From: Halisarca cf. caerulea
Lineage: Eukaryota > Porifera > Demospongiae > Chondrillida > Halisarcidae
NCBI GenBank assembly: GCA_963170055.1
Contig: CAUJGJ010000313.1
Coordinates: forward strand, 7,010,979 to 7,074,978
DNA length: 64,000 nucleotides
Direction of reading: 5' to 3'
The position numbers and the translations under genes were made by a program. Shown in pieces: positions 1-15,662 of the stretch; position 1 is the first letter of the stretch; each line of letters starts with the position of its first letter. The notes beneath the pieces are model-generated. The model was given only the letters and a program-made list of their open reading frames with translations. It was not told the origin of the DNA and did not search any database.

Positions 1-3
1 CAG

Positions 4-156
4 ACGGTACAAGAGAGACTCCTACTTCACCTCCTGCTAATGGTACCACTACTCCAACCACTTCAGTGTCAACAGGTGTGTTTACAGTGGATAACATTGT
101 ATATATCCATCAGCGAGTATCATATGCATACACTCACATGCGTGCATATACACATG

Positions 157-234
<78 letters not shown>

Positions 235-518
235 AGTATATCTTGATGCCCCCCTCCCCCACCACAGGTACATGTATTGAGGGATTGTCCACAGGTGTCA
301 TTGCTGGTATTGTGATAGGGTCAGTAGTAGTGAGTGTAATGATATTCATAGCTGGTTGTGGAGCTGGAGTGATAGGACATGTTGTTTACCAGAAGACATC
401 CAAACAAACAACAAGTATGTGTTCCTGTTTGTCAACAAGTATGTGTTCCTGTTTGTCAACAAGTATGTGTTCCTGTTTGTCAACAAGTATGTGTTCCTGC
501 TTGTCAGAAGTACAGTAG
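4..518 (+). CDS. Receptor gene 1, 3' fragment (stalk and membrane exons, no tail exon)
   Basis: Only the 3' part of this copy is in the window. A stalk exon (4-75, rich in Thr/Pro/Ser, like genes 9 and 12) is followed by a membrane exon (268-414, starting GTCIEGLSTG and holding a Gly/Val/Ile helix). Unlike its paralogs, no tail exon with the GYMNVELED motif follows before the next promoter at 1163. The donor at 415 begins four 24-bp repeats. If they are read through, they encode SMCSCLST units and end at TAG 516-518. The product would then be a membrane protein with a short Cys-rich cytoplasmic end and no tyrosine motifs. It may be a tail-less (decoy-like) form or a broken copy. The upstream ectodomain is outside the window, and the subfamily is probably M-type, judged from the stalk. 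Confidence 0.65.
157..232. repeat. (CA)n microsatellite in gene 1 intron
   Basis: A dinucleotide CA run lies between the stalk and membrane exons. Genes 9 and 12 carry the same repeat at the same intron position, so it predates the duplications. Confidence 0.95.
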
Positions 519-1162
519 ACACTGCCATATCCAGGCGCTTGGGACCAAAGGATACCTGTCCACCTTGTATAGCCAGACCTGCTCTCTCTGCCATTTGTAG
601 ACATGCAATGGCAAGATTGGATCTGGCTATGCAAGACTAGGTGCTTGTAACTGTTAAGCTTCTAGTAGGTTTGTAGACATTTGAGACATTCCACCTCTTA
701 TTATTCGGTATTCTCCAATTTAATTTTAGCAGTTACAAATCGATGCTCTCTACCAGTTATTTTAAATGATTTACGCATGCGCATTCACCACATGGTACAG
801 CTATAGACCAGCAATGTACATGTAAGCTAGTGAGCTGCACATTCATTTTATATACCACGATTTTCTGCACACATGCAAACTTTTGTATGCACACATCTTC
901 TTTGTTAGTGCTACACTGAACCTCTGGACCCTGAGTGTCGTGTGCCATGATAATGATTGTAGGATCTATATCATGCATGTAGTGACCGTTCAATATGAGC
1001 TTGGGCCCTGAGTGTCCGGCTAGTATATAGCATAACAATGATTGTAGGATTGATATCATGCATACAGCGCCGTTCAATTTGAATGTCCTCGGATCTAGCT
1101 ACAGTTGTAGACAGTGTCAAAGGAGCTTGGATGGGGAACAGTCCAGGGATTTTCCATTTGGT
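519..1162 (+). other. Intergenic region between genes 1 and 2
   Basis: No coding exon is visible. From about 780 the sequence matches the flank that precedes other A-type genes (compare 51300-51600, 55380-55690 and 62960-63217), including a stretch near 900-1080 that repeats in each. The first part, 519-760, has no recognisable counterpart here and takes the place where the tail exon should be. Confidence 0.6.
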
Positions 1163-1174
1163 AAAATGGCGGCC
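1163..1174 (+). promoter_or_regulatory. Gene 2 promoter box AAAATGGCGGCC
   Basis: The box is identical to the one found before most genes in the array and resembles the YY1 consensus AAGATGGCGGC. Here it is separated from its leader exon by a retroelement insertion of about 540 bp, so the usual distance of roughly 150 bp is enlarged to about 700 bp. Confidence 0.6.
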
Positions 1175-1215
1175 ATCAGTCCCTCGCTATCCCGCTAACT
1201 GCAGCTACGTTTGTA

Positions 1216-1760
1216 TAGTTCTGGGACAAGAGTAAGACAACTGCATACTTCGATGTGAAGGTATTCAATGCCCACGCTCCTTCTAATGCGTCTTCCTCTG
1301 CTGCCTCATGCTACCGAAGGCACGAAATGGAGAAGAGGAGAAAGTATGAGAGAAGAGTGATAGATGTGGAGCACAGTACCTTCTCACCATTTGTGATGTC
1401 CACTAGTGGGGGAATGGGCCCTTCAGCCACTGTAGCACTCAAGAGGTTGGCTGGATTATTGGCAGAGAAGACTGATACCCCCTACTCAAAGATTGTGAAT
1501 GTAATCAGATGTCGTCTAACTTTCTCATTGTTGGATTCTGCAATCATGTGCATAAGAGGTGCCAGATCATCCAGAAGAAGACCAGCCTCTCCTATTTGCC
1601 AAGATACTCCTGAACTGATCTCAGGAGTAATCAATTAATTGCTGACAATTCACTACTTGAACTTGAACACTTTGATTATCTTTATTTCCTAATTTCATGT
1701 ATGCATCAGAAAAAAAAAGAAAAAAGAAAAAAGAGTAGAGTCTGGTCCACGACGACTACC
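1216..1760 (+). mobile_element. 5'-truncated retroelement insertion
   Basis: This insert interrupts the upstream region of gene 2. The flanking sequence CTACGTTTGTA (1205-1215) recurs as CTACCGTTTGTA (1756-1767), which looks like a target-site duplication. The paralogous upstream regions of genes 10 and 11 lack the insert and have this sequence once. The insert ends in an A-rich tract (about 1709-1738), as expected for a 5'-truncated element copied by target-primed reverse transcription. It carries the coding fragment at 1255-1638. Confidence 0.65.
1255..1638 (+). pseudogene. Reverse-transcriptase C-terminal fragment
   Basis: This 127-residue open frame resembles the C-terminal part of reverse-transcriptase polyproteins seen in sponge and cnidarian genomes. 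The recognisable blocks are VFNAHAPSN near the start, CYRRHEMEKRRKYERRV, a VEHSTFSP block, the GGMGP motif, and near the end CRLTFSLLDSAIMCIRGARS. No YxDD catalytic motif is present, since that part would lie 5' of the truncation. It is a dead 3' remnant of a retroelement rather than a host gene. The family assignment is from memory of sequence style, and the exact clade is open. Confidence 0.55.
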
Positions 1761-1868
1761 GTTTGTACGGGTTTACGTATACTTGGATAACGGAACAGAT
1801 CGGATAGATATCCGCCATTCCAGCTTTATAATCCTACCTTCCCCTCGGTCGACGTCCCTGTACGCGCC

Positions 1869-4744
<2,876 letters not shown>

Positions 4745-4813
4745 TCCATCTTGATTGCTATATAGTATAATATACTATTTTTGTAGTAAATTAAAGTTGT
4801 ATAATGCTCATCC

Positions 4814-4819
4814 AATAAA
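4814..4819 (+). terminator. Polyadenylation signal AATAAA of gene 2
   Basis: AATAAA lies 70 bp after the stop codon, with further overlapping AATAAA-like hexamers immediately downstream. It is a plausible 3' end for gene 2. Confidence 0.55.
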
Positions 4820-5206
4820 ATAAAATAAAAGTGAAACAGCATAATATTATAGTTATTGAATTTCCCATTTTTGATTCTGTTCATGCTATATTGCATTTCA
4901 ATTAGATTTCACAAACAGACCATTGTATATCATGCATATTATAAGGAATTAATTTCACAAAAGCATCCATCATGATATTCCAATTATGTTACTGTAATGA
5001 ACCACTGCAGTAGAACCTCTGTAATCTGACACCTTCATAATACAACATTCTCCATAATCTGACCATATCAATCCTGAGGGCTGGACAGTTGCCATATTTG
5101 ACACAATTTTAAATTTGCTACCCACAGAGTGACGGACTACTGCACTTAGTCTGCTTGCATGTATGCATCCAGGTATAGGGAGATGTTGAGGGAAAGCCCC
5201 TTTAAT
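4820..5206 (+). other. Intergenic region between genes 2 and 3
   Basis: AT-rich spacer without coding signal. Around 5005-5090 it contains 'aacctctgtaatctgaca'-like stretches that match fragments of the short inverted-repeat elements found inside introns of this array. Confidence 0.5.
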
Positions 5207-5218
5207 AAAATGGCGGCC
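5207..5218 (+). promoter_or_regulatory. Gene 3 promoter box AAAATGGCGGCC
   Basis: This is the YY1-like box 159 bp before the leader ATG. It is preceded by GGGAAAGCCCCTTTA, a stretch conserved before all F-type genes. Confidence 0.65.
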
Positions 5219-5365
5219 GTCCATTGTAAGGATTCGCCATATACAGTACTAATCCTGCAAGCGCTAATGTAGTGTAATTCTTGTGGGTTGTTTGTTTTTA
5301 AAAGAGCAACATAGATGTTGTCTAAAGCCCGTATATATCGTTCTACCTCTGTTCTCGTGCGTACC

Positions 5366-8300
5366 ATGTTTTTGAGAGGGATATCGAACGATGAATGGAA
5401 GTGTGTTGTATTTGTGTTCCTATTTGGGCTATTGAGATGTCCAGGTTAGTTTCCTCGTAGTTGACACTAAATTGAAGACATGAACTTCGTCCTTGCCTTC
5501 ACAATAAGTGCTGCTTGACTAATCCCACAATATTCTGTGGACTATGGTGGAATTAGCCGCCAAGTATCACTTGCTCGAGAGAGCTAGATCTAGATCTGTA
5601 TGCACGTACACACTCACATGTACTCCTATGAACTACAAGTCCTCTACTACAGAGTGCTAGAATGCTAGCTATCTTATACTGAAGAAGTTTGATCTAACAA
5701 ATGGTCCAATTTTGTGCTCCAACAGCCACTGCTCAGGTGTCCCTCTCAACCACTGGAGGTGTTCAGTGTTATGGGGAACAGGTCACCTTGTTGTGTACAC
5801 ACCCTGTACTGCCTCAGGAGCCAGAATTCCTTCAAGCAGATGTTACATGGAGGAGAGATGGGAGAGCTGTATCTACTGTTGGACTTGGAAGGACTAACCT
5901 CAACCCCACAACAACCAAACTGGAGTTCATCATCACTAACAGCACTGTTGGAAACTACACTTGTTTTCTAGTGAATGCTATAAGAGGTGGAGTGGATGAG
6001 AGCAGCACAGCAACAGTGAGACCATCATGTAAGCATGTGTGTGTGTGTGTTCATGAAGTCAGTGACCTCCCCAGGTGAACTGATGGGGAATGTAGGTCAC
6101 ACTAGCACATCTTTAGTATATATATACACTGACTAGCTTCATACATTGCATTGTAAAGCATTTGAAGTAATTCACTCTCAATGTACATTGTGTATGTGTA
6201 TATCCCATACAAAGTAGTGAATAGCTAGGACCACCATCCTTTAGCCACAATGCGATAGGACCTCTGTAATCCAACATCTCAAGTCCAACATTCTTTCTAA
6301 TCTGACCATACTCTACTGAACAATCACAGTGTTACAGTGAAACCTTTCTAATCCAATGCCCACTGGGACTTAAAAATAAAGTTGGATTAGGAGGTTGTCG
6401 GATTAGAGAGGTGATTGCATATTGAAAAGGTACATGTGTGTGCTAATATTTGGTGTTGGTTTGAGAGATTGTCGGTTTAGAGAGGTGTCAGATTAGAGAG
6501 GTTTCACTGTGTTTGGCTAGACTTTATATATTATTAAGAAACATTTGGTAGTCCCAACAACATCTGCATTCTGACACCTAGTTGGAAGCGGTTCAAGTGT
6601 TGGATAAGAGGTTTCATAGTTGGTCATCTAAACTTAAGTATATCATGCTAGCAGTATACTGTAAACATTCATAGACTATACCTTTGTATACCAGTTCAGT
6701 ACCCCCCCCCCCCCCTTCCCTCCCCCCACATATATAGGACTATTGTGTGTGGTGCAGCCACACATCACTTCTAACCACGAATGCTAAGAGAAAAGTGAAA
6801 TGCATGTGTTTGTGTAGTCTCGCGTCGCCAGCTCCTTTTGTGTCTGTGTGTGAGTATGTGCTTGTATTGGAGCATGCATGCATGTGTACACAAGTGCCTT
6901 CACATACCATACAGTATATCTATAGGCACTAATTTTTGTGAGACATGATTTTCACAAACTTAGCAAATGAGCTTGCATTTGCAAATTCAATCACAAATAT
7001 TTGGTTAGATACATAGTCTGTTAATCTAACATATAGTAGGGACTGGTCCTTTGTGAAAATAAAATCACGATTTACAAACAACTTTGGGATTTGCAAAATA
7101 TACGCCCCGTGAAAATTAGCACCTATGTGGTAGTTTGTGTTTACTGCAGATCTGACCCCACCTCCCTTCACAACCATTGACTCACTTGCCTCTACCATCA
7201 CTCTTAAATGGAGTGGCCAACCCTGTACTGTGAGGTACAGTGTATCCTGGATGTACACCAGTGATGATGGTACTACTACTACTGATAGTGGAGTTACAGA
7301 GTTGACCAACTACACCATCCCAACCAGTGTAGGAGGAGTGTATACTGTGTCAGTAGAAGCTGTTGATGGTGTGGGTATTGTTGGACCATCAACTACTGCA
7401 GTAGTGAGATCAAGTGAGTGCTAACTCCACACTCTGTATCTGATGATATTGAAATGCTCAATCCTTCTCTCTTCAGCTTACCCTCAACCCACTGATGACG
7501 GCAGTCCTCCTTGTAAAGACAGGTCTCTTGTTCTGAGATGTCAGGAGAGTGGACTACATGATGATAGAAGGTCACAGTTCATCTGGATGGACAGTAGTGG
7601 TCCACTCACTAGCTCTGATCAGTACACCATCAATGGTCCTCAGTTGACAATAACCAATGCTAGTGCTGTCAGTGACAACACTATCCGATGTAGTGAAGAA
7701 CTGACAAATGGGCTAACAGTGACAGGAGTTGTCTACAGAGTGGAACCACTCAGTGAGCACCTACACTGAGGAGGAAATTCTCATTTCTTTTTCACTGAGA
7801 CATCCTTGTCTCCTGATCATTTGTAGCACTGTTTGTTAGTTCTCCTGTGGCGTAGTAACGGTTCAAAACAGTTACACATTTTTCAGGACAACTGTATATA
7901 AGGACACAAATGTATTAGTTGTGTAATTGTTTCCAAACAGTTTATTACTTGTGTTGTGTTTACAATGTGTGTTTTCCCTTTCCTTTTATACTGCATGTTA
8001 CACAGATCAGCCAGGTCCTCCTGTAGTAACCATAGCAACCACAGATTCCGGTATCACTTTGACATGGAACACTACAACAGTCTGTTTCGAGTCTGAAATC
8101 TTCAACTTTGTTGTGAATTGGAATGAGATTGGAAGTGGAATCAGATCCTCCATCACTGTATTATCTCCTCCATACACCATCAGTGGACTACAACCTGGTA
8201 CCTCTTATGAGGTCAGTGTACATGGAGTGAGTGGATCAGGAGTGGTCAGTGAACGGAGAGAGCTTACCGTGACAACAGGTGAGGAGGTCCTGCAGTGGAG

Positions 8301-11300
8301 ACTGATGTGTGTATTGAGTGGTTGGTTGTCCTTGTGAAATCTAGTCTCGCGTCGCACAGACCCTATTCTCGCCTCCATTTTTTTATTATGACGTCACACG
8401 GTCGGCGAGACCATGTGACATCATAATAAAAAAATGGAGGTGAGAATAGGGTCTGTGCAACACGAGACTATGTGAAATCTCCAGTCCTTCATTTGCAAAC
8501 TATAATCTTATTGTATACATGTAATAGTATAGATTAGCAAACATGTAAGAAGTCTCATGCTGTACACTATCCCTACCCGACATCATCCATACATGCTGTA
8601 CACTATCCCTACCCAACATCATCCATACATGCTGTACACTATCCCTACCCAACATCATCCATACATGCTGCACACTATCCCTACCCAACATCATCCATAC
8701 ATGCTGTACACTATCCCTACCCAACATCATCCATACATGCTGTACACTATCCCTACCCAACATCATCCATACATGCTGTACACTATCCCTACCCAACATC
8801 ATCCATACATGCTGCACACTATCCCTACCCAACATCATCCATACATACTGTACACTATCCCTACCCAACATCATCCATACATGCTGTACACTATCCCTAC
8901 CCAACATCATCCATACATGCTGTACACTATCCCTACCCAACATCATCCATACATGCTGCACACTATCCCTACCCAACATCATCCATACATGCTGTACACT
9001 ATCCCTACCCAACATCATCCATACATGCTGTACACTATCCCTACCCAACATTATCCATACATGTTGTACACTATCCCTACCCAACATCATCCATACATGC
9101 TGCACACTATCCCTACCCAACATCATCCATACATGCTGTACACTATCCCTACCCAACATCATCCATACATGCTGTACACTATCCCTACCCAACATCATCC
9201 ATACATACTGTACACTATCCATACCCAACATCATCCATACATGCTGCACACTATCCCTACCCAACATTACCATACATGCTGTACACTATCCCTACCCAAC
9301 ATCATCCATACATGCTGTACACTATCCCTACCCAACATCATCCATACATGCTGTACACTATCCCTACCCAACATCATCCATACATGCTGCACACTATCCC
9401 TACCCAACATTACCATACATGCTGTACACTATCCCTACCCAACATCATCCATACATGCTGTACACTATCCCTACCCAACATCATCCATACATGCTGTACA
9501 CTATCCCTACCCAACATCATCCATACATGCTGCACACTATCCCTACCCAACATTACCATACATGCTGTACACTATCCCTACCCAACATCATCCATACATG
9601 CTGTACACTATCCCTACCCAACATCATCCATACATGCTGTACACTATCCCTACCCAACATTATCCATACATGCTGTACACTATCCCTACCCAACATCATC
9701 CATACATGCTGCACACTATCCCTACCCAACATCATCCATACATGCTGTACACTATCCCTACCCAACATACCATACATGCTGCACACTATCCCTACCCAAC
9801 ATTACCATACATGCTGCACACTATCCCTACCCAACATCATCCATACATGCTGCACACTATCCCTACCCAACATCATCCATACATGCTGTACACTATCCCT
9901 ACCCAACATCAGCCATACATGCTGTACACTATCCCTACCCAACATCATCCATACATGCTGCACACTATCCCTACCCAACATTACCATACATGCTGTACAC
10001 TATCCCTACCCAACATCATCCATACATGCTGTACACTATCCCTACCCAACATCATCCATACATGCTGTACACTATCCCTACCCAACATCATCCATACATG
10101 CTGCACACTATCCCTACCCAACATTACCATACATGCTGTACACTATCCCTACCCAACATCATCCATACATGCTGTACACTATCCCTACCCAACATTACCA
10201 TACATGCTGCACACTATCCCTACCCAACATTACCATACATGCTGCACACTATCCCTACCCAACATTACCATACATGCTGTACACTATCCCTACCCAACAT
10301 CATCCATACATGCTGTACACTATCCCTACCCAACATCATCCATACATGCTGTACACTATCCCTACCCAACATTATCCATACATGCTGTACACTATCCCTA
10401 CCCAACATCATCCATACATGCTGCACACTATCCCTACCCAACATCATCCATACATGCTGTACACTATCCCTACCCAACATACCATACATGCTGCACACTA
10501 TCCCTACCCAACATTACCATACATGCTGCACACTATCCCTACCCAACATCATCCATACATGCTGCACACTATCCCTACCCAACATCATCCATACATGCTG
10601 TACACTATCCCTACCCAACATTATCCATACATGCTGTACACTATCCCTACCCAACATCATCCATACATGCTGCACACTATCCCTACCCAACATCATCCAT
10701 ACATGCTGTACACTATCCCTACCCAACATTATCCATACATGTTGTACACTATCCCTACCCAACATCATCCATACATGCTGCACACTATCCCTACCCAACA
10801 TCATCCATACATGCTGTACACTATCCCTACCCAACATCATCCATACATGCTGTACACTATCCCTACCCAACATCATCCATACATACTGTACACTATCCAT
10901 ACCCAACATCATCCATACATGCTGCACACTATCCCTACCCAACATTACCATACATGCTGTACACTATCCCTACCCAACATCATCCATACATGCTGTACAC
11001 TATCCCTACCCAACATCATCCATACATGCTGTACACTATCCCTACCCAACATCATCCATACATGCTGCACACTATCCCTACCCAACATTACCATACATGC
11101 TGTACACTATCCCTACCCAACATCATCCATACATGCTGTACACTATCCCTACCCAACATCATCCATACATGCTGTACACTATCCCTACCCAACATCATCC
11201 ATACATGCTGCACACTATCCCTACCCAACATTACCATACATGCTGTACACTATCCCTACCCAACATCATCCATACATGCTGTACACTATCCCTACCCAAC

Positions 11301-14300
11301 ATCATCCATACATGCTGTACACTATCCCTACCCAACATTATCCATACATGCTGTACACTATCCCTACCCAACATCATCCATACATGCTGCACACTATCCC
11401 TACCCAACATCATCCATACATGCTGTACACTATCCCTACCCAACATACCATACATGCTGCACACTATCCCTACCCAACATTACCATACATGCTGCACACT
11501 ATCCCTACCCAACATCATCCATACATGCTGCACACTATCCCTACCCAACATCATCCATACATGCTGTACACTATCCCTACCCAACATCAGCCATACATGC
11601 TGTACACTATCCCTACCCAACATCATCCATACATGCTGCACACTATCCCTACCCAACATTACCATACATGCTGTACACTATCCCTACCCAACATCATCCA
11701 TACATGCTGTACACTATCCCTACCCAACATCATCCATACATGCTGTACACTATCCCTACCCAACATCATCCATACATGCTGCACACTATCCCTACCCAAC
11801 ATTACCATACATGCTGTACACTATCCCTACCCAACATCATCCATACATGCTGTACACTATCCCTACCCAACATCATCCATACATGCTGTACACTATCCCT
11901 ACCCAACATCATCCATACATGCTGCACACTATCCCTACCCAACATTACCATACATGCTGTACACTATCCCTACCCAACATCATCCATACATGCTGTACAC
12001 TATCCCTACCCAACATCATCCATACATGCTGTACACTATCCCTACCCAACATTATCCATACATGCTGTACACTATCCCTACCCAACATCATCCATACATG
12101 CTGCACACTATCCCTACCCAACATCATCCATACATGCTGTACACTATCCCTACCCAACATACCATACATGCTGCACACTATCCCTACCCAACATTACCAT
12201 ACATGCTGCACACTATCCCTACCCAACATCATCCATACATGCTGCACACTATCCCTACCCAACATCATCCATACATGCTGTACACTATCCCTACCCAACA
12301 TCAGCCATACATGCTGTACACTATCCCTACCCAACATCATCCATACATGCTGCACACTATCCCTACCCAACATTACCATACATGCTGTACACTATCCCTA
12401 CCCAACATCATCCATACATGCTGTACACTATCCCTACCCAACATCATCCATACATGCTGTACACTATCCCTACCCAACATCATCCATACATGCTGCACAC
12501 TATCCCTACCCAACATTACCATACATGCTGTACACTATCCCTACCCAACATCATCCATACATGCTGTACACTATCCCTACCCAACATCATCCATACATGC
12601 TGTACACTATCCCTACCCAACATTATCCATACATGCTGTACACTATCCCTACCCAACATCATCCATACATGCTGCACACTATCCCTACCCAACATCATCC
12701 ATACATGCTGTACACTATCCCTACCCAACATACCATACATGCTGCACACTATCCCTACCCAACATCATCCATACATGCTGTACACTATCCCTACCCAACA
12801 TCATCCATACATGCTGCACACTATCCCTACCCAACATTACCATACATGCTGTACACTATCCCTACCCAACATCATCCATACATGCTGTACACTATCCCTA
12901 CCCAACATCATCCATACATGCTGTACACTATCCCTACCCAACATTATCCATACATGCTGTACACTATCCCTACCCAACATCATCCATACATGCTGCACAC
13001 TATCCCTACCCAACATCATCCATACATGCTGTACACTATCCCTACCCAACATACCATACATGCTGCACACTATCCCTACCCAACATTACCATACATGCTG
13101 CACACTATCCCTACCCAACATCATCCATACATGCTGCACACTATCCCTACCCAACATCATCCATACATGCTGTACACTATCCCTACCCAACATCAGCCAT
13201 ACATGCTGTACACTATCCCTACCCAACATCATCCATACATGCTGCACACTATCCCTACCCAACATTACCATACATGCTGTACACTATCCCTACCCAACAT
13301 CATCCATACATGCTGTACACTATCCCTACCCAACATCATCCATACATGCTGTACACTATCCCTACCCAACATCATCCATACATGCTGCACACTATCCCTA
13401 CCCAACATTACCATACATGCTGTACACTATCCCTACCCAACATCATCCATACATGCTGTACACTATCCCTACCCAACATCATCCATACATGCTGTACACT
13501 ATCCCTACCCAACATTATCCATACATGCTGTACACTATCCCTACCCAACATCATCCATACATGCTGTACACTATCCCTACCCAACATCATCCATACATGC
13601 TGTACACTATCCCTACCCAACATACCATACATGCTGCACACTATCCCTACCCAACATTACCATACATGCTGCACACTATCCCTACCCAACATCATCCATA
13701 CATGCTTCACACTATCTGTACCCAACATTACCATACATGCTGCACACTATCCCTACCCAACATCATCCATACATGCTGCACACTATCCCTACCCAACATC
13801 ATCCATACATGCTGTACACTATCCCTACCCAACATTGTCATACATGCTGCACACTATCCCTACCCAACATCATCCATACATGCTGTACACTATCCCTACC
13901 CAACATCATCCATACATGCTTCACACTATCTGTACCCAACATTACCATACATGCTGCACACTATCCCTACCCAACATCATCCATACATGCTGCACACTAT
14001 CCCTACCCAACATCATCCATACATGCTTCACACTATCCCTACCCAACATCATCCATACATGCTGCACACTATCCCTACCCAACATCATCCATACATGCTG
14101 CACACTATCCCTACCCAACATCATCCATACATGCTTCACACTATCCCTACCCAACATCATCCATACATGCTGCACACTATCCATACCCAACATCATCCAT
14201 ACATGCTGTACACTATCCCTACCCAACATCATCCATACATGCTTCACACTATCCCTACCCAACATCATCCATACATGCTGCACACTATCCATACCCAACA

Positions 14301-15662
14301 TCATCCATACATGCTGTACACTATCCCTACCCAACATTACCATACATGTAGTGTGTGAAATGTAGTGCAGTCAAACCTCATTAACATGACACTTGATGGA
14401 CCGCCCAGAAATCTAACCTTAAAAGTGTAAACAGTGCTACATGTTATGCTTAGATTTGGAGGTGGACTGGACTATACAGTGGAATCTCCGAATAAAGGAA
14501 GCTTTGGGATAGTCTTCTTGTCCTTTGTGAGGAGGTTATCCTCTTTGGGAACTCCAAAATGGGCTAAACTATTATGGAGAAAATATCTTGGCACTCCAGC
14601 TGTGTCCATACTAGAGAAAATGTCCTTATTTCAGAGTGTCCACTATCGGAGATTCGACTGTACAGTTAGCTATTTATGTGAGTAGCATTCGACTGTCATG
14701 CTATAATCCCCTATTATTTCTTCTTCTCCGCTGTCTTCACACGTGTTATACTACCCACACATGTTTGCAGATATACCAGGACCTGGAGCTACAGATGCTG
14801 CCACTGGCACACAGTCAGGACTGTCAGCAGCTCTCATTGCAGGCATTGTGGTAGCTTCATTGGTTACCTGTTTGCTAACATTCATAGCTGGTTTGGGAGC
14901 TGGAGTGATAGCACATTCTCTTTACAAGAAGAAATCCACTCACACATCACGTGAGTGGCTGTGTATGTACATGTTTGTCACTAAAGAGTATATGTGTAGT
15001 TGGGACACAACAGTTTGTTATAGCAGTGGTCAAAACAGCATTTGCCCTTTATGAGGACAAAGAGCTGACCCAATTAGTGTACTGTATATTAGTAGGACAT
15101 TCTGAAAATTGGTCGGCCATTTCTGATATGGTCACTAATGTTATGATTCCTAGCAGCATTAATTGACTCTGCAAAAATGACATTTTTCAACAATAGTTGA
15201 TATTGAAATCTCAGCTCTGTTTCAGCATAGTCTGACGTTGCTGACCCAATCTCGCTCAGCCATTTTCAGGGACGAATGTCAGTCCCAAAAAGTGGCCTAC
15301 CATGCAAGATTGGGTCAGTTACACCAGACTAGTTTCAGAAATTCCAAGGAAATTGAGTTTTGTTAAGCCACGTTTCAGTTTGTTAGGAAAATGACAGATG
15401 GTAGACTGCTATTTCCGGCTCACACAGTGCTTGATAAACCTTTACAACACCAAATGTGCATGAGATGCACGTGCTTGTCATCTTGTGATTGCTCTCCTTT
15501 TGTACAGAATCCTCCGAACCTAAAGAAGATAAGGTGACCTCTTCCACTCCAGGTTACATGAATGTAGAACTGGAGGATAAAAGTGTACCAATGACAGACA
15601 ACCCAAGTTATGAACATATTCAGAGAACTGAACTCACAAAACCTCTTTATGGGAACTTGTAG
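5366..15662 (+). CDS. Receptor gene 3 (F-type): leader-Ig-FN3-Ig-FN3-TM-tail
   Basis: Exons: 5366-5444, 5726-6028, 7150-7413, 7477-7752, 8006-8278, 14771-14950, 15508-15662; predicted 509 aa. The leader MFLRGISNDEWKC plus a hydrophobic run ends at RCPG. Ig 1 has QVTLLC, TWRRDG and NYTCFLV. FN3 1 has LKWS, the SVSWM strand and the [11 protein letters not shown] motif. Ig 2 is short (SLVLRC, FIWMDSSG, TIRCSE). FN3 2 has ITLTWN and [18 protein letters not shown]. The membrane exon differs from the A-type (IAGIVVASLVTCLLTFIAG helix followed by KKKS). The tail is the shared type ending PLYGNL. The intron between FN3 2 and the membrane exon is about 6.5 kb, because it holds the large minisatellite. 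All exon joins are phase 1 and in frame. Two-module ectodomain receptor; ligand unknown. Confidence 0.8.
6334..6511. mobile_element. Short TIR element in gene 3 intron 2
   Basis: The left end CAGTGAAACCTTTCTAATCC matches the reverse complement of the right end (GATTAGAGAGGTTTCACTG). The paralogous intron of gene 5 near 23460 lacks it, giving an empty site at about TTA. Non-autonomous: no coding capacity. Confidence 0.7.
6922..7125. mobile_element. Short TIR element just before the FN3 exon of gene 3
   Basis: The ends ATAGGCACTAATTTTTGTGA and GAAAATTAGCACCTAT are inverted repeats. The same element sits in gene 5 at about 23893-24069, but there its right end is missing together with half of the next exon. 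Confidence 0.7.
8342..8470. mobile_element. Foldback element with TAG...CTA ends and 9-bp target duplication
   Basis: The arms TAGTCTCGCGTCGCACAGAC and the complementary right arm (ending GCAACACGAGACTA) pair over about 55 bp. A perfect 9-bp direct repeat, TGTGAAATC, flanks it (8333-8341 and 8471-8479). Gene 7 shows the matching empty site near 39053-39066. Confidence 0.85.
8556..14349. repeat. 5.8-kb minisatellite, 36/35-bp unit, in gene 3 intron
   Basis: About 160 copies of a unit reading CATGCTGTACACTATCCCTA+CCCAACATCATCCATA. The common variants are TGC for TGT, and a 35-bp unit with CATTACCATA in place of CATCATCCATA. Variant order recurs in larger blocks (for example starts near 9553, 10265, 11231, 11945, 12516, 12837 and 13408), so there is a higher-order repeat. 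The unit has no stop in three + frames and in one - frame, which creates artefactual open frames of up to 1,933 codons. These show no codon diversity and no domain, and they lie between a splice donor and an acceptor. Confidence 0.97.
14475..14664. mobile_element. Short TIR element downstream of the minisatellite
   Basis: The left end TACAGTGGAATCTCCGAATA matches the reverse complement of the right end (TATCGGAGATTCGACTGTA). It is absent from the matching position of gene 7 (near 42300-42330). Confidence 0.65.
15228..15331. mobile_element. TAGTCTG...CAGACTA element in gene 3
   Basis: The ends TAGTCTGACGTTGCTGACCC and GGGTCAGTTACACCAGACTA are inverted repeats. The flanks GTTTCAGCA and GTTTCAGAA are a near-perfect 9-bp target duplication. 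A decayed copy sits at the same place in gene 7 (from 42856), so the insertion is older than that duplication. Confidence 0.75.

Noticed and set aside
7927..8005. ATG at 7927 as a separate start of an FN3-only gene
   Set aside because: The frame enters the FN3 exon through a normal acceptor at 8005 that joins gene 3 in phase; no promoter box is nearby.
12516..13641. Satellite or telomere-like repeat because of CCCTACCC motifs
   Set aside because: The CCCTA-like motif occurs once per 36-bp unit and is not tandem, so it is not telomeric.
8500..14343. Antisense frames repeating SVQHVWMMLGRD
   Set aside because: The reverse reading of the same minisatellite unit; no independent coding evidence.
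8556..14349. CRISPR array
   Set aside because: Units are contiguous and differ only by point variants. There are no unique spacers, and the context is an animal intron.
8557..14365. Open frames of up to 1,933 codons across the minisatellite, in three + frames
   Set aside because: They arise because the 36-bp unit has no stop codon. All three frames are equally open, the peptide is a pure repeat of the DNA unit, and the tract lies between a verified donor and acceptor.
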